From an uncultured Atopobiaceae bacterium (GTDB lineage: Bacteria; Actinomycetota; Coriobacteriia; Coriobacteriales; Atopobiaceae): a DNA stretch of 64,000 bases. Under the pieces are notes generated by a model. That model did no database searches and had not been told where the DNA came from. It saw only the letters and a program-made list of their open reading frames with translations. Shown piece by piece: positions 7,317 to 14,967 of the stretch (position 1 is its first letter; each line of letters starts with the position of its first letter). The DNA lies in assembly GCA_944322145.1 (NCBI GenBank), contig CALUNW010000002.1, positions 1 to 64,000 on the forward strand, written 5' to 3'. Made by a program: the position numbers and the translations under genes.

Positions 7317-8468
7317 CTATGCCATGAGCAGCAGGCGGCGGTACGCGTCGACGCCCGCCAGCAGCACGCGCTCGTCGAAGTCGAACGTGTCCGCGTGGAG
7401 CGGCACGCCGGTCCCCGTGCCCAGCAGCAGGAAGACGCCCGGGAGCGCGCGCTGGTAGAACGCAAAGTCCTCGGCGATGAGCAGGGGCTCGTCCACGTGG
7501 CCAAGCCCCGGAAGCGCCGCCTTCACGGCCGAGAAGAGCGCGGCGTCGTTCACCACGGGCGGGTAGCCCTCGGAGAAGGCGATCTCGGCCGTGCAGCCCT
7601 CGGTCTTGGCCGCGTTTTTCGCGAGCGTGGCCACGGCCTCGCGCGCCCGGTCGAACATCGCGTCCGAGAAGACCCGCAGGCTGCCCTCCGCCCGCGCCGC
7701 GCCGGCGATGGCGTTTCTCACGGTGCCGGCCTCAAGCCGCCCGAAGCGCAGCAGGCACGGCTCGCCGAGCTCCTTCTGGAGCCGCCCGCACATGGCCTCG
7801 GCCGACGGCACGAAGCGCGCGGCCGCCGCCAGCGCGTCGCGCCCCTCGCGCCAGCGCGCGATGTGGCTCGAGCGGCCCGCAAACGAGACGGTGACCTCGC
7901 TCGACCGCGCGAGCAGGGCGCCGGGCCGCGACGCAACGACGCCCGCGGGCAGGTCGGGCCAGAGGTGGAACCCAAAGATGCGCTCGGCGCGGCAGCGTCC
8001 GAAGACGCCGCTCTCGCAGACGAGCGCCGCTCCGCCGGTCGTCTCCTCGGCGGGCTGGAACACCACGAGCACGTTGCGCGGCAGGTCGCCCGCGCCCACG
8101 CCCGGCACGCGGCCGGCCACGACGTCGTCCACCCACGCAGCCGCCGCCAGCGCCATGGCCATGTGGCCGTCGTGGCCGCAGGCGTGCATGCGGCCGGGCC
8201 GCTCGCTCGCGTAGTCGGCGCCGGTTCGCTCGGCCACGGGCAGCGCGTCCATGTCGGAGCGCAGCGCGACGGTGCGCTCGCGGCCGAGGTCAAACCACGC
8301 GCAGACGCAGCTCTCGCATGGTTCGAGCACCTCGCAGGAGAGCTCTCCCAGCACGCGGCGCACATAGGCCAGCGTCTCGGGCAGGTCAAAGTCCAGCTCG
8401 GGAATGCGGTGCAGGTCGCGCCGCCAGCGCGTGAGCCGCTCGAGCTCGAGGTTCTTCTCGTCCGACAT
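7317..8468 (-). CDS. M20 amidohydrolase, probable N-acetyldiaminopimelate deacetylase
   Basis: A 383-residue M20D peptidase. Metal and catalytic motifs are visible: RSDMDALPV, MHACGHDGHMAM, QPAEETTGG, FGFHLWPDLP and a C-terminal LIAEDFAFYQ. The family includes hippurate hydrolase and amino-acid deacetylases. It diverges from lysA-dapA-dapB-dapH, and dapH encodes the acetyl-type acyltransferase, so the acetyl-DAP deacetylase step (as in Bacillus YkuR) is the most likely job. The substrate is inferred from this context. CGGAGGAG lies 4 bp before the ATG, and an extended -10 (TGA-TACACT) reads into it from 8507. Confidence 0.85.
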   Translation of the reverse strand: MSDEKNLELERLTRWRRDLHRIPELDFDLPETLAYVRRVLGELSCEVLEPCESCVCAWFDLGRERTVALRSDMDALPVAERTGADYASERPGRMHACGHDGHMAMALAAAAWVDDVVAGRVPGVGAGDLPRNVLVVFQPAEETTGGAALVCESGVFGRCRAERIFGFHLWPDLPAGVVASRPGALLARSSEVTVSFAGRSSHIARWREGRDALAAAARFVPSAEAMCGRLQKELGEPCLLRFGRLEAGTVRNAIAGAARAEGSLRVFSDAMFDRAREAVATLAKNAAKTEGCTAEIAFSEGYPPVVNDAALFSAVKAALPGLGHVDEPLLIAEDFAFYQRALPGVFLLLGTGTGVPLHADTFDFDERVLLAGVDAYRRLLLMA

Positions 8469-8498
8469 GATCTCCTCCGCCGTCGGGGTTTTGTTGCC

Positions 8499-8507
8499 AG
8501 TGTATCA
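8499..8507 (-). promoter_or_regulatory. Extended -10 of the deacetylase gene
   Basis: On the minus strand TGA is followed by TACACT, about 30 bp before the start codon. No good -35 is visible. It lies back to back with the lysA promoter. Confidence 0.45.
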
Positions 8508-8544
8508 ACCGGAGGCATCGGGACTTCGTCTCGTCGCGAAGCCG

Positions 8545-8553
8545 TGCTACAGT
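8545..8553 (+). promoter_or_regulatory. Extended -10 upstream of the lysine riboswitch
   Basis: TGC followed by TACAGT (8548-8553). A weak -35, TTCGTC (8525-8530), lies 17 bp upstream. Transcription would start close to the first paired base of the riboswitch. Confidence 0.6.
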
Positions 8554-8563
8554 GGCAACACTC

Positions 8564-8722
8564 GATAGAGGCGCGGGCAAGATGATCCGCGGGGCAGCCG
8601 GCAGGCGTCACGACCCCGCGGGGAGGCGAGCCCGCCGAACTCCGCTCCCGGGCGCGGGCGCGGGGTGGGCCCGCGGGAAAGACCCGCGGGACTGTCTGCA
8701 GCAACCGTGCAGGAGCGCTATC
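8564..8722 (+). ncRNA. Lysine riboswitch (L box)
   Basis: Several L-box landmarks are in the right order. The 5' P1 strand starts GATAGAGGCGCGGGCAAGA. The GGGGAGGCGAGCCCGCCGAA block corresponds to GGGGAGCGTCGCCGAAGC of the Bacillus lysC leader. The 3' end has CTGTC, a TGCAG hairpin and GGAGCGCTATC, which closes P1 with GATAG. Several GC-rich extensions are longer than in Bacillus. The P1 3' strand is followed immediately by AAGGAG, the lysA ribosome site, and no terminator is seen, so lysine probably acts at translation initiation. It controls lysA and perhaps the genes behind it. Confidence 0.87.
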
Positions 8723-8734
8723 AAGGAGACGTGC

Positions 8735-10036
8735 ATGAAGCACCCGTTTGTGTCCAAGGACCAGCTCGTCGCCATCGCCGAGCAGTACCCCACGCCCTTT
8801 CACCTCTATGACGAGGCCGGCATCCGCGCCAACGCGCGGGCGGTGCTCGACGCCTTCTCGTGGAACCCCGGCTTCCGCGAGTACTTTGCCGTGAAGGCCA
8901 ACCCCAACCCGTCGCTGGTCAGGATACTCGCGGAGTACGGCTGCGGCTGCGACTGCTCCAGCTACACGGAGCTCATGATCGCCCGGGCGCTCGGCATCAC
9001 GGGCGAGAAGATCATGTTTTCCTCCAACGACACGCCGGCCGAGGACTTTGCCCTGACGCGCGAGCTCGGCGCGATCGTGAACTTCGACGACATCAGCCAC
9101 ATCCCCTTCTTCGAGGAGGTCGCGGGGCCCGTGCCGGCCACCGTGAGCTGCCGCTTCAACCCGGGCGGCCTCTTCCGCCTGGCCAACGGCATCATGGACA
9201 ACCCCGGCGACTCCAAGTACGGCATGACCGAGCCGCAGCTCTTCGAGGCCTACCGCATGCTGCGGGACCGCGGCGCGACCGAGTTCGGCCTGCACGCGTT
9301 TCTCGCCTCCAACACGCACGGCAACGACTACTACCCGGCCCTCGCGCGGATCCTGTTTGAGCTGGCCGTGCGCCTCTCACGCGAGTGCGGCGTGCACGTG
9401 GGCTTTGTCAACCTCTCCGGCGGCGTGGGCATCCCGTACCGGCCGGACGAGGCCCCCTGCGACATACGCGCCATCGGCGAGGGCGTGCGCCGCGCCTACG
9501 AGGAGGTGCTCGTGCCGGCGGGGATGGGCGACGTCGCCATCTACGCCGAGATGGGCCGCTTCATGATGGGGCCCTACGGCTGCCTGGTCACCCGCGCCAT
9601 CCACGAGAAGAACATCTACAAGGACTACCTCGGCGTGGACGCGAGCGCGGTCGACCTCATCCGCCCGGCGATGTACGGCGCCTACCACCACATCACGGTG
9701 ATGGGGCAGGCGGGCGGCCCGGACAAGTCCGCCTGGCCGGCCACGCGCACCTACGACGTCACGGGGTGTCTCTGCGAGAACAACGACAAGTTCGCGGTGG
9801 ACCGCGCGCTGCCGGAGGTCGACCGCGGCGACCTGCTCGTCATTCACGACACCGGGGCCCACGGCTACTCGATGGGCTACAACTACAACGGACGGCTTCG
9901 GTCTGCGGAGGTGCTGCTGCGCGAGGATGGCTCAACCGAGCTCATCCGGCGCGCCGAGAAGCCCTCCGACTACTTCGCCACCCTTGACATTGATTCAAAT
10001 GGGGACAGACCCCTTTTGAATCATGAGACGCAATGA
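8735..10036 (+). CDS. lysA: Diaminopimelate decarboxylase
   Basis: A 433-residue fold-III PLP decarboxylase that converts meso-DAP to lysine. The PLP lysine is Lys54 in YFAVKANPNPS. The family tail motifs are GAHGYSMGYNYNGRLRSAEVLL and, at the substrate site, CLCENNDKFAVDRALP, where the common form is CESGD. The start ATG at 8735 has AAGGAG 6 bp upstream, next to the lysine riboswitch. The natural end has been overwritten: the last 14 residues (DSNGDRPLLNHETQ) and the stop codon are encoded by a 35-bp inverted repeat. It is the first gene of the lysA-dapA-dapB set. Confidence 0.88.
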   Translation: MKHPFVSKDQLVAIAEQYPTPFHLYDEAGIRANARAVLDAFSWNPGFREYFAVKANPNPSLVRILAEYGCGCDCSSYTELMIARALGITGEKIMFSSNDTPAEDFALTRELGAIVNFDDISHIPFFEEVAGPVPATVSCRFNPGGLFRLANGIMDNPGDSKYGMTEPQLFEAYRMLRDRGATEFGLHAFLASNTHGNDYYPALARILFELAVRLSRECGVHVGFVNLSGGVGIPYRPDEAPCDIRAIGEGVRRAYEEVLVPAGMGDVAIYAEMGRFMMGPYGCLVTRAIHEKNIYKDYLGVDASAVDLIRPAMYGAYHHITVMGQAGGPDKSAWPATRTYDVTGCLCENNDKFAVDRALPEVDRGDLLVIHDTGAHGYSMGYNYNGRLRSAEVLLREDGSTELIRRAEKPSDYFATLDIDSNGDRPLLNHETQ

Positions 10037-10067
10037 TTCAAAAGGGGTCTGTCCCCATTTGAATCAA
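9990..10067. repeat. REP-like perfect 35-bp inverted repeat over the lysA stop codon
   Basis: Arms 9990-10024 and 10033-10067 are perfect reverse complements separated by 8 bp. Each arm contains GGGGACAGACCCC flanked by TGATTCAAA-type ends. The lysA stop (TGA 10034-10036) lies in the second arm, and the dapA ribosome site begins right after it. Confidence 0.95.
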
Positions 10068-10085
10068 ATCGAGAAAGGCAACGCC

Positions 10086-10976
10086 ATGGACATGACCAAC
10101 CTGACCGGATCGATCGTCGCGCTCGTCACGCCGTTTTGCGAGGACGGCTCCATCGACTTCGAGGCCCTCGAGCGCCTCGTCGATTTCCATCTTGATAACG
10201 GCACCGACGGCATTCTCGTGCTCGGCACCACCGGCGAGTCCTCCACGATGACCGACGAGGAGGACCTCGCCGTCGCGCGCTGCGTCGTGGAGCGCGTGGC
10301 CGGCCGCGTCCCCGTCATCGGCGGCGCGGGCTCCAACGCCACCTTCGAGTCCGAGCGCAAGGCCGCCGGCCTCGTCAAGGAGGGCGTGGACGGCCTGCTG
10401 CTCATCACGCCGTACTACAACAAGTCCAACGAGGAGGGCATCTACCGTCACTTCACCGCCGTCCTCGACAAGGTGGACGTGCCCTGCATCCTCTACAACA
10501 TCCCCGGCCGCACCGGCTGCTCCATCAGCGAGAGGAACCTCGCGCGCCTGGCCGCCCACCCCAACGCGTGGGGCCTCAAGGAGGCCTCGGGCTCGATCGA
10601 GTACGCCACGATGGCCGCCCAGTACCTCTCCGACGACTTCCGCATGTTCTCCGGCAACGACGACATCGTGGTGCCGCTCATGAGCCTCGGCGCCAAGGGC
10701 GTCATCTCCGTCTGGGCCGACGTCGCGCCCGCCACGGTGCACCAGATGTGCGCGGACTTCCTCGCCGGCGACATCGCCGCCGCGCGCGCCACCCAGCTCA
10801 AGAACCTCGAGCTCATCCACGCCCTGTTCTGCGAGGTCAACCCGATCCCGGTCAAGTGCGCCCTGGCCGAGATGGGCCTCATCGGCGAGAACTACCGCCT
10901 GCCGCTCTGGACCATCTCCGACGCCGGCCGCGAGCGCCTGCTCGCAGCGATGAGGGAGGTCGGTCTCATTGGCTAG
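10086..10976 (+). CDS. dapA: 4-hydroxy-tetrahydrodipicolinate synthase
   Basis: A 296-residue class I aldolase-fold enzyme that condenses pyruvate with aspartate semialdehyde, the first committed step of lysine/DAP synthesis. The GTTGESSTM loop (from about residue 48), YNIPGRTG with Tyr137 and the Schiff-base Lys165 in GLKEASG are all present. The ATG at 10086 has GAGAAAGG about 10 bp upstream. It starts 49 bp after lysA, with the REP palindrome between them, and its stop overlaps the dapB start. Confidence 0.97.
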   Translation: MDMTNLTGSIVALVTPFCEDGSIDFEALERLVDFHLDNGTDGILVLGTTGESSTMTDEEDLAVARCVVERVAGRVPVIGGAGSNATFESERKAAGLVKEGVDGLLLITPYYNKSNEEGIYRHFTAVLDKVDVPCILYNIPGRTGCSISERNLARLAAHPNAWGLKEASGSIEYATMAAQYLSDDFRMFSGNDDIVVPLMSLGAKGVISVWADVAPATVHQMCADFLAGDIAAARATQLKNLELIHALFCEVNPIPVKCALAEMGLIGENYRLPLWTISDAGRERLLAAMREVGLIG

Positions 10977-11688
10977 CGCCATCGTCATCGGCGGCAACGG
11001 CCGCATGGGGCGCCTCGTGCGCGAGGCGCTTCTCGCCCGAGGCTTTGAGCTCGCGGGGTCCTACGACGTGGACAACATCGCGGAGCTCGACGAGGTCGCG
11101 CCCGCGGCTGACGTGGCCGTGGACTTCTCCGCGCCCGCCGCGCTGCCCCACGTGCTCGCGTACGCCCGCCGCACCGGCGCCGCGGTCGTGAGCGGGGCCA
11201 CCGGCTACGCGGCCGACCAGCTCGCAGGGCTGCGCGCGCTGGGCGAGACCAACCGCGTGATCTGGTCGTCCAACTACTCGCTCGGCGTGGCCGCCCTGCG
11301 CCGTGCCACGGCGCTGGTGGCCGAGGCGCTCGAGGGCTGGGACGTCGAGATCGTCGAGACCCACCACAACCAGAAGGTCGACGCGCCGAGCGGCACCGCC
11401 AAGGCCCTGCTCGCCGCCGTGGACCCGGCGGGGGAGCGCCCCGTGGTGGACGGCCGCTCCGGCATCGTCGGCGCCCGCGTCCCCGGCGAGATCGGCATGC
11501 ACGCGCTGCGCGGCGGGACCGTGGCCGGCACGCACGAGGTGCACTTCTTCGGGACCGACGAGGAGGTCTGCCTCACGCACCGCGCCGCGAGCCGGCAGAT
11601 CTTCGTGGCCGGAGCCGTGACCGCGGCCGAGCGCCTGCTCCAGCGCCCGGTCGGGTTCTACGACTTCGACGGCCTGATGTTCGGGTAG
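10969..11688 (+). CDS. dapB: 4-hydroxy-tetrahydrodipicolinate reductase
   Basis: A 239-residue reductase of the DAP pathway. The N-terminal nucleotide site is AIVIGGNGRMGRLV. The signature EIVETHHNQKVDAPSGTAKA contains the catalytic His pair and the substrate Lys. The start is a TTG at 10969 that overlaps the dapA stop by 8 bp, with GGGAGGT 8 bp upstream, so translational coupling is likely. It ends with VGFYDFDGLMFG, typical of the family. Confidence 0.95.
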   Translation: MASAIVIGGNGRMGRLVREALLARGFELAGSYDVDNIAELDEVAPAADVAVDFSAPAALPHVLAYARRTGAAVVSGATGYAADQLAGLRALGETNRVIWSSNYSLGVAALRRATALVAEALEGWDVEIVETHHNQKVDAPSGTAKALLAAVDPAGERPVVDGRSGIVGARVPGEIGMHALRGGTVAGTHEVHFFGTDEEVCLTHRAASRQIFVAGAVTAAERLLQRPVGFYDFDGLMFG

Positions 11689-11713
11689 CGCCGTCCTTCT
11701 CGCCCCGCCCCGG

Positions 11714-11739
11714 CGGACCCAATTCCGGATTTGGGTCCG
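11714..11739. repeat. GGACCCAAATCC-type palindrome between dapB and dapH
   Basis: CGGACCCAATTCCGGA pairs with TCCGGATTTGGGTCCG except for one base. Close relatives occur at 19857-19909 and 20021-20074. There is no T-tract. Confidence 0.8.
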
Positions 11740-11766
11740 TACCGGGAGGGGCCGTCGCCCGGCCGC

Positions 11767-11775
11767 TGGTAAGAT
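11767..11775 (+). promoter_or_regulatory. Possible dapH promoter (extended -10)
   Basis: TGG followed by TAAGAT, 52 bp before the dapH start. No clear -35. It would allow dapH to be expressed apart from dapAB. Confidence 0.35.
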
Positions 11776-11826
11776 AACGTCGCTGACGCACGGGGCCCGC
11801 GCCCCCACGAAAGAAGGGAACGACCT

Positions 11827-12528
11827 GTGAACGCCCAGGAGATCATCGACTTCATCGCCAACGCCCCCAAGACCACGCCGGTCAAGCTGTACGTCCACGA
11901 GCGCTGCGGCATGCGCGTGGACTGGGGCGGCGCGCGCGTCTACGGCGGGCGCGACGGCAAGATCGTCTTCGGCGAGTGGTCAGAGCTCTCCGCGATTCTC
12001 GAGAAGAACGCGGACTCCATCGAGTACTTTGACGTCGAGTGCGACCGCCGCAACTCCGCCGTGCCGCTGCTCGACCTCAAGGGCGTGAACGCCCGCATCG
12101 AGCCGGGCGCCATCATCCGCGACCGCGTGGAGATCGGCGACGGGGCGGTCATCATGATGGGCGCCGTGATCAACATCGGCGCCGTGGTGGGCCCGGGCAC
12201 CATGATCGACATGGGCGCTGTGCTCGGCGGGCGCGCCATCGTTGGCGCGCGCTGCCACGTGGGCGCCGGGACCGTGCTCGCGGGCGTCGTCGAGCCGGCG
12301 AGCGCCGTGCCCGTGGTCGTGGAGGACGATGTCATGATCGGGGCCAACGCCGTGGTGCTCGAGGGCGTGCGCGTGGGCGCCGGCGCCGTCGTGGCGGCCG
12401 GTGCGGTCTGCGTGGAGGACGTGCCCGCGGGCGCGGTCGTGGCGGGCGTCCCGGCGCGCGTCATCAAGATGCGCGACGAGAAAACCGACTCCAAGACCGG
12501 CCTGGTCGAGGCCCTGCGCCGCCTGTAG
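11827..12528 (+). CDS. dapH: Tetrahydrodipicolinate N-acetyltransferase
   Basis: A 233-residue acyltransferase. The N-terminal DapH domain ([20 protein letters not shown]) distinguishes it from the succinyl enzyme DapD. From about residue 90 it has hexapeptide repeats of a left-handed beta helix ([40 protein letters not shown]). It acetylates tetrahydrodipicolinate with acetyl-CoA, opening the acetylase branch to DAP. The GTG at 11827 is preceded by AGAAGGGAACGACCT. An aminotransferase for the next step is not in this window. Confidence 0.95.
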   Translation: MNAQEIIDFIANAPKTTPVKLYVHERCGMRVDWGGARVYGGRDGKIVFGEWSELSAILEKNADSIEYFDVECDRRNSAVPLLDLKGVNARIEPGAIIRDRVEIGDGAVIMMGAVINIGAVVGPGTMIDMGAVLGGRAIVGARCHVGAGTVLAGVVEPASAVPVVVEDDVMIGANAVVLEGVRVGAGAVVAAGAVCVEDVPAGAVVAGVPARVIKMRDEKTDSKTGLVEALRRL

Positions 12529-12593
12529 CGCGGGGCCTAGGCGGCGGGTTCTTCTCGCCCGCGCCGCACTCCGTCGGCCGCGCCGTTTGCCCG

Positions 12594-12818
12594 GGTGCCA
12601 GAATCCCGCCATATGCGCGTGGTGCCAGAATCCCGCCATATGCGTGTCTGCCGCACGCATATGGCGGGATTTTGGTTCCGATTTCACGCATTTCTCGGGA
12701 ATTTGGCACCGCGGCACGCATTTGGCGGGGATCCGGCACCGCGAGGTCCCGCGGCACGCATTTGGCGGGAATCAGGCACCGTGAGGCCCCGCACGCAGAA
12801 GCCGGGAATCCGGCACCT
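12594..12818. repeat. Seven-unit clustered repeat, consensus CACGCATWTGGCGGGAATYNGGCACCG
   Basis: Two units face left (GGTGCCAGAATCCCGCC then ATATGCG, from 12594 and 12621). Five face right (from 12654, 12685, 12715, 12755 and 12792; for example CACGCATTTGGCGGG). Spacing is irregular, 26-40 bp from start to start. The middle pair forms a perfect 15-bp inverted repeat (CCCGCCATATGCGTG / CACGCATATGGCGGG). The last unit is the most degenerate. Confidence 0.9.
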
Positions 12819-12863
12819 GCGGATTCAGTGCCGGCCGAGAAGGACCTCCCGCCGGCGCTGCGG

Positions 12864-12869
12864 TATACT
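12864..12869 (+). promoter_or_regulatory. Possible -10 of the Asp23 gene
   Basis: TATACT, 46 bp before the start codon. No recognisable -35 lies 16-18 bp upstream. Confidence 0.35.
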
Positions 12870-12914
12870 AACCCAAATGTATGTGCGAAACTTCCGCCAG
12901 CGAGAGGAGACCAC

Positions 12915-13262
12915 ATGTCTGGTGTCGTTCCAGGAACGCTGAGGGTGTCCAATGACTGCATCGCCGACCTCGCGGGCTACGCCGCGCTCGAGTGCTACGG
13001 CGTCGTGGGCATGGCCGAGATCGACGAGCAGGCCGGCGTCGCCCGTCTGCTGCCGTCCTTCCGCCTGCGCAAGGGCATCGACGTCGCCTCGACGGCCGGC
13101 CGCGTCTCCGTCGACCTCCACGTGATCGTGGAGCAGGGCGTCAACATGGCCTCGGTCGTCGGCAACCTCACGAGCTCGGTCAAGTTCCTGCTCAAGCAGA
13201 TCGCCGAGCTCGAGGACGTCGACGTCAAGGTGCACATCGAGGGCCTCCGCAACGCCCGCTAG
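12915..13262 (+). CDS. Asp23/Gls24 family (DUF322) protein
   Basis: A 115-residue protein of the Asp23/Gls24 (YloU) family: VSNDCIADLAGYAALECYGVVGMA, then a positively charged middle, then VDLHVIVEQGVNMASVVGNL and a C-terminal VKVHIEGLRNA. These proteins act at the cell envelope or in alkaline/cell-wall stress in Firmicutes; the exact role is unknown. It sits 30 bp before the fakA-like gene, the same pairing as yloU-yloV in Bacillus. The ATG at 12915 has GAGAGGAGACC upstream. Confidence 0.9.
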   Translation: MSGVVPGTLRVSNDCIADLAGYAALECYGVVGMAEIDEQAGVARLLPSFRLRKGIDVASTAGRVSVDLHVIVEQGVNMASVVGNLTSSVKFLLKQIAELEDVDVKVHIEGLRNAR

Positions 13263-13292
13263 GCACACCGAGAAGAACCGAGGTACTCGAAG

Positions 13293-14963
13293 ATGATTTC
13301 CACCGTCATCCGCACCTGCTTCCCCGCCGCCGCCAAGGTCGTGGCCGACCGCGCGGAGGAGATCAACAAGCTCAACGTCTTCCCCGTCCCCGACGGCGAC
13401 ACGGGCACCAACATGTCCCTCACGCTCAACACCGTCGTGGGCGAGGTCCAGGCCCTGCCCGCCGACGCCACGATCGAGGACATCGCCAAGGCCATCACGC
13501 ACGGCTCGCTCATGGGCGCGCGCGGCAACTCCGGCGTCATCACGAGCCAGATCCTGCGCGGCATCGCCGAGGGCCTCGTCGACGCCAAGAACCAGGAGCA
13601 CCCCACCCCCGGCGACGTCGCCCACGCGTGGCGCCGCGGCGTGAAGGTGGCCTTCAAGGCCGTCCGCAAGCCGGTCGAGGGCACCATCCTCACCGTCCTG
13701 CGCGACGTCTCCGCCAAGGCCGACCAGCTCGAGAAGACCAAGATCTCCACGCGCGACATGCTCGACGCGCTCGTCGTCGAGGCCTACGAGTCCGTGGCCC
13801 GCACGCCGGAGCTGCTGCCCGTACTCAAGGAGAACGGCGTGGTGGACTCCGGCGCCTTTGGCTTCGCCACCTTCCTCGAGGCCTTCGTCAACGCCGCCAA
13901 CGGCAAGGCCGGCGAGCTCACCGAGTTCAAGACCACGGTCGACGCCAAGGCCGACGTCTCCTCCAAGGTCCAGATCGAGCTCAACGACGACTGGGAGGGC
14001 TCGGAGTTCCGCTACTGCAACGAGTTCCTCTTCAAGGCCGAGAAGCCCTTCGACGTCGACGAGAGCCTCGCCCACCTCGCCACGCTCGGCGACTGCGAGC
14101 TCATCGTGGGCGCCTACCCCGACTTCAAGGTCCACGTGCACTCCAACGAGCCCAACCGCGTGCTCGAGTACATGCTCCAGTTCGGCCAGGTCTACGAGGT
14201 CTTCATCCACAACATGGACATGGAGTCCCACGACCGCACCGCCAAGATCGCCGCGGACCAGGCCCAGGCGGCGGACGAGAAGAACGACGAGCCCAAGAAG
14301 CCGCTCGGCTTCGTCGCCGTGGCCGCCGGCTCCGGCGAGGAGGAGATCCTGCGCTCGCTGGGCGTCGACGTCGTCGTGTCCGGCGGCCAGACCATGAACC
14401 CCTCCACGGCCGACATCCTCGCCGCCATCGAGCAGGTCAACGCCGAGGAGGTCATCGTGCTTCCCGGCAACGGCAACATCCGCATGGCCGCCGAGGCCGC
14501 CGCGAACGCCTGCGAGGACGCGCGCGTCGCCGTGGTGCCCACCAAGACCGTGCTCCAGGGCTTCTCCGCCATGTTCGTCGTCGACCCCGAGGGCGGGATC
14601 GAGGAGAACGTCGCCGCCATGACCGAGGCCATCGCGGGCGTCCGCGGCGGCGAGGTCACCACCGCCGTGCGCGACTCCCAGGCCGCTGACGGCACCCCCA
14701 TCCACGACGGCGACGTCATGGGCATCCAGGACGACTCCATCGAGGTCGTGGGCTCCGACGTGGCCCAGGTCACCCTCGAGCTCATCGCCAGGATGCAGGA
14801 CGAGGAGGAGGGCGACTCGCTCACCATCCTCGCCGGCCAGGACATGGACGACGAGTCCTTCGAGGCGCTCGTGGCCGCCATCGAGGAGGCCCAGCCCGAC
14901 CTCGAGGTCGACCCGCACCGCGGCGAGCAGCCCCTCTATCCCGTGATCTTCTCGATCGAGTAG
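13293..14963 (+). CDS. fakA: DAK2/DegV-type fatty acid kinase, FakA-like (YloV)
   Basis: A 556-residue protein. The N-terminal DAK2/DhaL domain has the nucleotide-site signature NVFPVPDGDTGTNMSLTL and GSLMGARGNSGVITSQIL. The middle and C-terminal parts match the FakA architecture (LGFVAVAAGSGEEEIL, VVSGGQTMNPSTADIL, LPGNGNIRMAA, PTKTVLQGFSAM). FakA phosphorylates FakB-bound fatty acids to feed PlsX/PlsY. plsX lies 5.4 kb downstream, but no fakB is in the window. It follows the Asp23 gene and directly precedes recG, so the three probably form one operon. Confidence 0.88.
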   Translation: MISTVIRTCFPAAAKVVADRAEEINKLNVFPVPDGDTGTNMSLTLNTVVGEVQALPADATIEDIAKAITHGSLMGARGNSGVITSQILRGIAEGLVDAKNQEHPTPGDVAHAWRRGVKVAFKAVRKPVEGTILTVLRDVSAKADQLEKTKISTRDMLDALVVEAYESVARTPELLPVLKENGVVDSGAFGFATFLEAFVNAANGKAGELTEFKTTVDAKADVSSKVQIELNDDWEGSEFRYCNEFLFKAEKPFDVDESLAHLATLGDCELIVGAYPDFKVHVHSNEPNRVLEYMLQFGQVYEVFIHNMDMESHDRTAKIAADQAQAADEKNDEPKKPLGFVAVAAGSGEEEILRSLGVDVVVSGGQTMNPSTADILAAIEQVNAEEVIVLPGNGNIRMAAEAAANACEDARVAVVPTKTVLQGFSAMFVVDPEGGIEENVAAMTEAIAGVRGGEVTTAVRDSQAADGTPIHDGDVMGIQDDSIEVVGSDVAQVTLELIARMQDEEEGDSLTILAGQDMDDESFEALVAAIEEAQPDLEVDPHRGEQPLYPVIFSIE

Positions 14964-14967
14964 GCTC

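Larger units (their letters stand above)
12529..12914. other. Repeat-filled intergenic region
   Basis: It is almost entirely occupied by the seven-unit repeat array (12594-12818), followed by a CGAGAAG word at 12836 and the leader of the Asp23 gene with a TATACT -10 at 12864-12869. No coding sequence is supported. Confidence 0.6.

Noticed and set aside
12594-12818. CRISPR-like array
   Set aside because: Units occur in both orientations, spacing varies from almost none to 14 bp, units are degenerate, and no cas genes are near.
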